10,522 nt of DNA from Bdellovibrionales bacterium (GTDB lineage: Bacteria > Bdellovibrionota > Bdellovibrionia > Bdellovibrionales > UBA1609), in NCBI GenBank assembly GCA_020435025.1, contig JAGRAG010000233.1, positions 1-10,522 on the forward strand. The letters are read 5' to 3'. Position 1 is the stretch's first letter; each line of letters opens with the position of its first letter. Both the position numbers and the translations under genes were made by a program. Positions 1 through 4,223 of this stretch are shown here, piece after piece. Below the pieces are notes generated by a model. The model saw only the letters and a program-made list of their open reading frames with translations. It was not told where the DNA came from and made no database searches.

Positions 1-52
1 CCATCTCTAAGGAGATTTGCAGTCCAGTGCCTAGCCACTTGGCTACGCCACC
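1..52 (-). tRNA. tRNA-Cys (GCA), 5' part only, cut by window start
   Basis: Read on the minus strand from 52 to 1, the sequence gives a 7-nt acceptor arm GGTGGCG, the usual U8-A9, a D-stem GCC/GGC with loop AAGTGGCTA, and an anticodon loop CTGCAAA with anticodon GCA at 20-18. A variable region TTAGA and the first T-stem half GATGG follow before the window ends. GCA reads cysteine codons. The T-loop, acceptor 3' half and any CCA lie outside. The anticodon stem is poor: CTGGA against TCTCC gives only A-T, G-C and a G-U pair, with the two outer pairs mismatched, which is unusual for a working tRNA. Identity rests on the D-arm and anticodon loop, which match bacterial tRNA-Cys well. Confidence 0.8.
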
Positions 53-73
53 CCTGATCGGTTAAGACGACCT

Positions 74-102
74 ATAAAACCAGAATCTCTGCAATGTTTC
101 AA
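74..102 (-). promoter_or_regulatory. putative sigma-70 promoter of tRNA-Cys
   Basis: On the minus strand TTGAAA (102-97) is followed after 17 nt by TTTTAT (79-74). That is five of six and four of six matches to the consensus hexamers at ideal spacing. It lies between the hemerythrin stop and the tRNA 5' end, so transcription would begin about 15 nt before the mature tRNA. Consensus match only. Confidence 0.4.
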
Positions 103-127
103 GCAGAACTCAATGGATATTAAAGAT

Positions 128-694
128 TTACGGGGTCGGAGGAAGCCAGCGAGGGGATTCCTCGACCAGGGACTTTTCAAACTCCAGTGCTTCGCGCATC
201 GTTTCACGGTAACGGGCCGCCATTTGCTCAAATTTAGGAAGCATTTCGGCATCGCCTCCTTGGACCTTTTCGTTCAAAGACTCAGCGACTTGGTAAATGG
301 CACTGTCTTCTTTTTGGATGTGATCATTGAGAAAGGCGATGTATTGATAAAGATTTGATTTTATTGATTTTTCTAAATTCGCTTGGCCACTTTTAAACAG
401 AGCTAAGTCGGTCTCAATCTTTTCTAACAAAGTCCGACCAATTTCATGCTCTTTATTCATACAAAGAACGGGGCCATCTTCATTCAAAAAAGAATCCTTA
501 TCCTGCATCCAGGCAAAGTAAATCTCTTCTTCTTTAAGGTGGTGGAACTCATCGACATACTTGTGAAAAAAAACAAGGGTGCTTTCAACGCTCCCAAGGA
601 CGCCCGTCAAAGGAGTTTCTAGAAGATTGGCCAAGACCACTAAGCGCCTTAGTATCGTCTGATGCTCTTCCATTAAAATAGCGGTACAGATCAT
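128..694 (-). CDS. hemerythrin-like (HHE domain) protein
   Basis: This 188-aa protein is a four-helix hemerythrin HHE-type protein, a cytoplasmic family that holds a non-heme di-iron centre and binds oxygen or NO or takes part in iron and redox handling. Candidate ligands appear in the expected order: H11 in MEEHQ, H51/H52 with E55-E57 in EFHHLKEEE, H83 in NKEHE, and the H125xxxE129 pair in NDHIQKED. There is no signal peptide or membrane segment. The start at 694 is chosen because it has AAAGGA six bases upstream. A longer version starting at 715 adds seven residues but has no good ribosome binding site and would sit at the likely transcription start. The gene stands alone, divergent from the methyltransferase-like gene and upstream of tRNA-Cys. 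The exact physiological role cannot be read from the sequence. Confidence 0.85.
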   Translation of the reverse strand: MICTAILMEEHQTILRRLVVLANLLETPLTGVLGSVESTLVFFHKYVDEFHHLKEEEIYFAWMQDKDSFLNEDGPVLCMNKEHEIGRTLLEKIETDLALFKSGQANLEKSIKSNLYQYIAFLNDHIQKEDSAIYQVAESLNEKVQGGDAEMLPKFEQMAARYRETMREALEFEKSLVEESPRWLPPTP

Positions 695-716
695 GCTTTT
701 TCCTTTTTGAGCCATT

Positions 717-725
717 CATATACCA
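717..725 (-). promoter_or_regulatory. putative extended -10 promoter of hemerythrin-like gene
   Basis: On the minus strand TGG followed by TATATG (725-717) reads as an extended -10 element. No -35 hexamer is found at normal spacing; the nearest candidate, TTGTCG at 750-745, is 22 nt away. Transcription would begin near 710, leaving a short leader before the ATG at 694 and excluding the ATG at 715. Weak evidence. Confidence 0.25.
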
Positions 726-789
726 GGATCTTGAGGTTGGAAAGCGACAAATTCCCTATTCGGGCTTGAGTCTTCCTGGGGGACCGTGT

Positions 790-1575
790 TTGAATGCCGT
801 TATGGATAAGGAAGGGGCACGGACCGAACACACCTGCTTATTGACGTTGAGTTTAGCTCGAGAACTCAACCAATTTCCTATGGAGTCCTCGTTTTTTCAG
901 TTCCTCAATCAACGAGAGTGCCCTGAGCTTTCAGATTATTTAAAGCGCCTGAATCAGGTTTTACAGCTTAGTAAAGAGACTTTTAAAGATGCCTATAGCT
1001 ATGGACAGATCCTTTCGAAGCTTTGGATGGTCGATGCCCTTTATGGATTGCTCCCTCGTAGCCGTCGGTACAATGTGGCCATTCATGGTGGCTGGATCGG
1101 GATGACGGCGACCTTGCTTTTTTGGCGGATGAACGATTTGATTGAGAAAATTTACTCATTTGATAAAGATTCCCGTTGGGCCCCAATTGCTGATGAACTC
1201 AATAAATATTACACCGCCGATCACTGGCGCTTTAAGTCCTCAACCCTTGACGTCCTTGATCTTAAAGAGCCAACTTACGAGTTTGTGACCCACCGGCATT
1301 CAGGTCAGGAGATTCGATTGAAGTTCCAACCAGATATCGTGATCAATTCTAGTTGTGAGCATATGGAAGACTTTAAGGGATGGTATGACGCCCTTCCTAC
1401 GAAGACGTTACTGGTTCTTCAGAGCAACAATTATTTTCAAGGCCAAGGGCATATCAATTGCGCTTTGGATTATGAAGAATTTGCTTTAAGCACGCCCATG
1501 CAAGATCTCTTTTATGAGGGGGTCTTAGATCTAGATCGTTATCAAAGATTTCTTCGTATCGGTATCAAGAAATAG
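790..1575 (+). CDS. class I SAM-dependent methyltransferase-like protein
   Basis: The 261-aa product looks like a Rossmann-fold methyltransferase. Motif I is NVAIHGGWIGM (residues about 95-105), a glycine-rich SAM-binding loop. The following strand carries IYSFDKD with acidic D125/D127, the usual ribose-binding position. PDIVINSSCEHM (about 181-192) and LLVLQSNNYF (about 207-216) fit the later core strands. The conserved-looking SSCEHM and QSNNYF stretches recall a methyltransferase-like family I associate with tailed phages and marine bacteria, but this is memory and not a search. There is no signal peptide. The start is uncertain: TTG at 790 has GGGGGA six bases upstream, ATG at 802 lacks a well placed site, and the frame is open back to TTG at 766. 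The substrate is unknown. It is divergent from the hemerythrin-like gene and lies 105 bp before glnS. Confidence 0.65.
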   Translation: MNAVMDKEGARTEHTCLLTLSLARELNQFPMESSFFQFLNQRECPELSDYLKRLNQVLQLSKETFKDAYSYGQILSKLWMVDALYGLLPRSRRYNVAIHGGWIGMTATLLFWRMNDLIEKIYSFDKDSRWAPIADELNKYYTADHWRFKSSTLDVLDLKEPTYEFVTHRHSGQEIRLKFQPDIVINSSCEHMEDFKGWYDALPTKTLLVLQSNNYFQGQGHINCALDYEEFALSTPMQDLFYEGVLDLDRYQRFLRIGIKK

Positions 1576-1680
1576 TCCTAATTCAGGGAACTTACTTCTC
1601 ATTTCATCCGTATTGACTTATGGTAAATAAGAGTCCAAAAGATGTAGGACGTTAGGAAAGGCTAGACTCGAGAGGTTTTC

Positions 1681-3375
1681 ATGTCGGCGGAAGAAAAAGA
1701 GAATAATAAACCAGGGCATTTTATTAATACGATCATCGATAAAGATCGCGCTAATGGCAAACACGGTGGTAAGGTCCACACTCGATTTCCTCCAGAGCCC
1801 AATGGCTACCTTCATATTGGCCACGCAAAGTCTATCTGTCTTAATTTCGGACTGGCCGAAGAATATGGCGGTCCTTGCAATCTCCGTTTTGATGACACCA
1901 ATCCAGAAACAGAAAAAATGGAGTACATTGAGGCGATTAAAAAAGACATCAAATGGTTGGGGTTTAATTGGTCAGGTGAGATTTGTTACTCTTCGGATTA
2001 TTTTCAAAAATTATACGAACTCGCTTTACAGATGATCGATGAGGGCATTGCCTATGTCTGTGAACTCACGCCAGAACAGACGCGAGAGTACCGCGGAACT
2101 TTAACGGAACCAGGTAAGAACAGTCCCTTTCGAGATCGAACTCCTCAGGAAAATCGAGAACTTTTTGAAAAGATGAAAGCCGGAGAGGTCGAAGAGGGCA
2201 AGATGGTGTTGAGAGCCAAAATAGATATGAGTGCTTCAAACATCAATCTGCGCGATCCCATTATGTATCGAATTAAGAAAGCCCCCCATCCTCGTACCGG
2301 TAGCGCTTGGAACATCTATCCCATGTATGATTGGACCCATGGTCTTTCGGATTCCTTTGAGGGCATCACGCATTCAATATGTACTTTGGAGTTTCAAGAT
2401 CACAGACCTCTTTATGACTGGTATCTTGAAGCTACCCATGTTCCACATCGCCCACAGCAGATTGAATTTGCCCGCTTGAATTTAGATTATACAGTGATGA
2501 GTAAACGAAAGTTGATTCAACTGGTTGAGGACAAACATGTTCATGGCTGGGACGACCCACGGATGCCCACTATCATAGGAATGCGTCGGCGGGGCTATAG
2601 TCCCAAGGCCATTCGTGAGTTTTGTGATCGGATAGGTGTTACCAAAAAAGACAGTTGTATCACCATGAGCACTCTGGAATCTGTCGTACGAGAAGATTTA
2701 GACGAAACGTCTCCTAGAGCCATGGCTGTTTTAGATCCCATAAAAGTCACCATCACCAATTTCCCTGAAGGAGAGGTGGAAAAACTCAGTGCTCAGATTC
2801 ATCCCAAAAAAGAAGAGATGGGTCGGCGAGAGATTCCCTTTACTAAGGATATTTATATCGATCGAGAGGACTTTATGGAAAACCCACCAAAGGGGTACTT
2901 TCGACTTTCTCCCGGGGGACAAGTTCGTTTACGATACGCCTACGTGATCACTTGTGATGAAGTTATTAAAGATGATCAAGGCCATGTGGTTGAACTGAAA
3001 TGTACCTACAACTCGGATACAGGTGGCGGGAAAACTCCTGAAGGCATGAAGAAGGTCAAAGGAATCATTCACTGGGTTTCAGCAACCGAATCCTTAAAAT
3101 CGGAAGTCCGCCTTTACGATCGCCTTTTTAATGTTCCCAATCCTTTAGGAGCTGAAAAGGACTACTTGGAATACATTAATCCAGAGTCATTGATCGTCAA
3201 AAAGAACGCCTATGTCGAATTGTCCATGCACGGTGCTCTTATGGGAGAGCACGTTCAGTTTGAGCGAGTGGGCTTTTTCTGTGTCGATTATGATACCACG
3301 GAAGAAAATTTAGTCTTCAATAGAACTGTGACCTTAAAGGACGCTTGGTTGAAGCAAAACAGTGGAAAGTCGTGA
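1681..3375 (+). CDS. glnS: glutaminyl-tRNA synthetase
   Basis: GlnS charges tRNA-Gln with glutamine using ATP in the cytoplasm. The 564-aa product is close in length to the 554 aa of the E. coli enzyme. The class I signatures are present: FPPEPNGYLHIGHAK with HIGH at residues 45-48, RFDDTNPE at 69-76, and the KMSKS-type loop MSKRK at 273-277. The acceptor-binding insertion (around NLRDPIMYRI and WNIYPMYDWTHGLSDSFEGITHS) sits between them. The C-terminal half from about residue 345 (SPRAMAVLDPIKVTI) is the two-barrel anticodon-binding region of GlnS. Its presence means glutamine can be attached directly, without needing the GatCAB route for tRNA-Gln. The ATG at 1681 has GAGAGG five bases upstream. 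The stop codon lies inside a terminator palindrome shared with the convergent asparaginase gene. No truncation or frameshift is seen. Confidence 0.97.
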   Translation: MSAEEKENNKPGHFINTIIDKDRANGKHGGKVHTRFPPEPNGYLHIGHAKSICLNFGLAEEYGGPCNLRFDDTNPETEKMEYIEAIKKDIKWLGFNWSGEICYSSDYFQKLYELALQMIDEGIAYVCELTPEQTREYRGTLTEPGKNSPFRDRTPQENRELFEKMKAGEVEEGKMVLRAKIDMSASNINLRDPIMYRIKKAPHPRTGSAWNIYPMYDWTHGLSDSFEGITHSICTLEFQDHRPLYDWYLEATHVPHRPQQIEFARLNLDYTVMSKRKLIQLVEDKHVHGWDDPRMPTIIGMRRRGYSPKAIREFCDRIGVTKKDSCITMSTLESVVREDLDETSPRAMAVLDPIKVTITNFPEGEVEKLSAQIHPKKEEMGRREIPFTKDIYIDREDFMENPPKGYFRLSPGGQVRLRYAYVITCDEVIKDDQGHVVELKCTYNSDTGGGKTPEGMKKVKGIIHWVSATESLKSEVRLYDRLFNVPNPLGAEKDYLEYINPESLIVKKNAYVELSMHGALMGEHVQFERVGFFCVDYDTTEENLVFNRTVTLKDAWLKQNSGKS

Positions 3376-3399
3376 AAACCCGAAGCTTCGGGTTTTCAC
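3372..3399. terminator. bidirectional intrinsic terminator with both stop codons inside
   Basis: A perfect 28-bp palindrome with half-site GTGAAAACCCGAAG. As RNA in either direction it folds as AAAACCCGA, loop AGCT, TCGGGTTTT, giving a GC stem followed by a short U run, so it can end transcription of both convergent genes. The TGA of glnS (3373-3375) and the TGA of the asparaginase gene (3398-3396) occupy mirror-image positions in the two arms. Confidence 0.85.
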
Positions 3400-3911
3400 T
3401 CCGATTTGGTTCGGACGAAAGTTCCTAGATCTCGATCTTTTTTCACATTGGGTAAGGGAAAAAGCTCTCCATGAAAAGAAATATAGATTCCTGGCTGAAC
3501 CAGATGCGAAGCCATCAGAGCTTCAATTACATTTTGTGTGGCATCGGTGTCTTCAAAGCCCATGGGGCGCATGGCACCGGTAAAAATAATGGGGACCGGA
3601 GGGACAGGACAGGTTTCATGAAATAGAGTGGCCGTTTCCACCATGGTGTCTGTTCCATGAAGTATCAAAATAGGATGTCCGAGCACCAGATCGCTTTCCA
3701 CTCGTCGCCAGATAAACTCCCTATCTGCTCGGCGCATGGCCAGCGAGTCTTTGTGGAGGACTTCGGTGACTTCAATCTCAGTATGAGGCAAGCGAATCTT
3801 CTTAAGTAACTTCTCTTTTAATAATGACTCACGATTTGAAAGGGACCCATCGAACTCACAATACGATTTTTCAATGGTTCCACCTGTGGTGTAGATTAAA
3901 ACCTTCTTCAT
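3396..3911 (-). CDS. small single-domain asparaginase
   Basis: The 171-aa product matches the N-terminal catalytic domain of the bacterial L-asparaginase/glutaminase family, which hydrolyses asparagine to aspartate and ammonia. It carries TTGGTIE at residues 8-14 with T12 as the likely nucleophile. HGTDTM at 85-90 has T87 and D88, the equivalents of E. coli AnsB T89/D90. FTGAM lies at 110-114, and NVKKDRDLG near 155-163 supplies a lysine at the place expected for the catalytic lysine. The C-terminal domain of the usual ~330-aa enzymes is absent. Stand-alone proteins of this size are known in bacteria, so this is probably a natural short form and not a broken gene. The start at 3911 puts TTGGTIE close to the N-terminus and has GGGAG nine bases upstream. 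An in-frame ATG at 4004 would add 31 residues without family support. No signal peptide, so cytoplasmic. Confidence 0.85.
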   Translation of the reverse strand: MKKVLIYTTGGTIEKSYCEFDGSLSNRESLLKEKLLKKIRLPHTEIEVTEVLHKDSLAMRRADREFIWRRVESDLVLGHPILILHGTDTMVETATLFHETCPVPPVPIIFTGAMRPMGFEDTDATQNVIEALMASHLVQPGIYISFHGELFPLPNVKKDRDLGTFVRTKSE

Positions 3912-3942
3912 CAGCAAAAGCTCCCTATTAACAAGTATATAA

Positions 3943-3972
3943 ATCTTATTTCTAGGAAAATAAAGGCGACAA
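3943..3972 (-). promoter_or_regulatory. putative sigma-70 promoter of the asparaginase gene
   Basis: On the minus strand TTGTCG (3972-3967) is followed after 18 nt by TAAGAT (3948-3943). Each hexamer matches the consensus at four of six positions. It would give a leader of about 25 nt before the ATG at 3911. Consensus match only. Confidence 0.35.
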
Positions 3973-4033
3973 TGAAGGAGAGATGAAGAAATTGGCTTCC
4001 CCATTTTCGTTATGAGACGGAGGCGGATCAGCT

Positions 4034-4058
4034 TGAAACAAAGACCTAGATTTTCGTC
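4034..4058 (+). promoter_or_regulatory. putative upstream ECF-sigma promoter (TGAAAC-N15-CGTC)
   Basis: TGAAAC at 4034-4039 and CGTC at 4055-4058 are separated by 15 nt. These are the -35 and -10 motifs known for many ECF sigma factors, typically spaced about 16-17 nt, so this copy is slightly short. It points toward the envelope operon that starts at 4222 and ends in an ECF-type sigma gene. Confidence 0.35.
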
Positions 4059-4087
4059 AAGAAGTTCGACGTTATTTTCTAAATATT

Positions 4088-4108
4088 TGATTTTTTTGAA
4101 AAAAATCA
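4088..4108. repeat. A/T-tract inverted repeat
   Basis: TGATTTTTTT and AAAAAAATCA form a perfect 10-bp inverted repeat around a single G. The paired A and T tracts end about 7 bp upstream of the TGAAAC at 4116. This could act as an UP-element, a DNA bend or a protein-binding site for that promoter. With a one-base centre it is unlikely to be an RNA hairpin of importance, and there is no GC stem to make it a terminator. Confidence 0.5.
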
Positions 4109-4115
4109 GATTCTT

Positions 4116-4142
4116 TGAAACGATCTTCAGATGCTATGCGTC
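4116..4142 (+). promoter_or_regulatory. putative ECF-sigma promoter (TGAAAC-N17-CGTC) of the envelope operon
   Basis: TGAAAC at 4116-4121 and CGTC at 4139-4142 are separated by 17 nt, a spacing within the range used by ECF sigma factors. A/T-rich DNA lies directly upstream, as is common for such promoters. Transcription would begin near 4149, giving a leader of roughly 70 nt that contains two inverted repeats. No good sigma-70 pair was found for this operon. The last visible gene of the operon is an ECF-type sigma factor, so autoregulation is a natural hypothesis. Confidence 0.5.
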
Positions 4143-4179
4143 GAAAGAGAAAGTGAACGGATGAATGTAATGGACTCAC

Positions 4180-4198
4180 TATTTTGTATTTCAAAATA
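4180..4198 (+). repeat. leader inverted repeat
   Basis: TATTTTG and CAAAATA form a perfect 7-bp inverted repeat with a 5-nt centre (TATTT). It lies two bases before the next hairpin, which carries the ribosome binding site. It may be an operator or the first of two tandem leader hairpins. Confidence 0.4.
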
Positions 4199-4200
4199 AG

Positions 4201-4223
4201 ACAAATTCAAAGGGGGAATTTGT
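4201..4223 (+). promoter_or_regulatory. hairpin presenting the Shine-Dalgarno in its loop, start codon in the stem
   Basis: ACAAATTC (4201-4208) and GAATTTGT (4216-4223) are perfect 8-bp complements. The loop is AAAGGGG, the core of the ribosome binding site of the gene at 4222. The first two bases of the GTG start codon are paired in the 3' arm. The site fixes the GTG start (AAAGGGGG, five-base spacer) and may tune translation. Confidence 0.55.

Larger units (their letters stand above)
3912..4221. other. 310-bp regulatory intergenic region between divergent genes
   Basis: No gene is supported here. The stretch holds a candidate asparaginase promoter (minus strand), two plus-strand ECF-type promoter matches, an A/T-tract inverted repeat, and two tandem inverted repeats leading into the start codon at 4222; these are listed separately. 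It is distinctly A+T rich from about 4050 onward. Confidence 0.7.

Noticed and set aside
113..358. Plus-strand open frame across the hemerythrin-like gene
   Set aside because: Antisense shadow of a gene with clear family motifs; no domain or ribosome binding site of its own.
695..715. Seven-residue extension of the hemerythrin-like protein from the ATG at 715
   Set aside because: No Shine-Dalgarno in front of it, while AAAGGA is well placed for the ATG at 694. The likely transcription start is close to 711.
1613..1641. TTGACT as a -35 element for glnS
   Set aside because: A five-of-six -35 match, but no -10-like hexamer at 16-18 nt; the nearest A/T-rich word is either 5 nt away or has no TATAAT resemblance.
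3362..3583. Plus-strand open frame starting at the end of glnS
   Set aside because: Runs through the terminator palindrome and antisense to the asparaginase gene; no recognisable protein features.
3912..4004. 31-residue N-terminal extension of the asparaginase from an ATG at 4004
   Set aside because: It would place the TTGGTIE motif near residue 40, unlike the family, has no good ribosome binding site, and runs over the likely promoter. The ATG at 3911 is better.
4131..4199. Short open frame (22 codons) as a possible leader peptide before the envelope operon
   Set aside because: It has no ribosome binding site and its ATG lies inside the putative promoter spacer, upstream of the expected transcription start.
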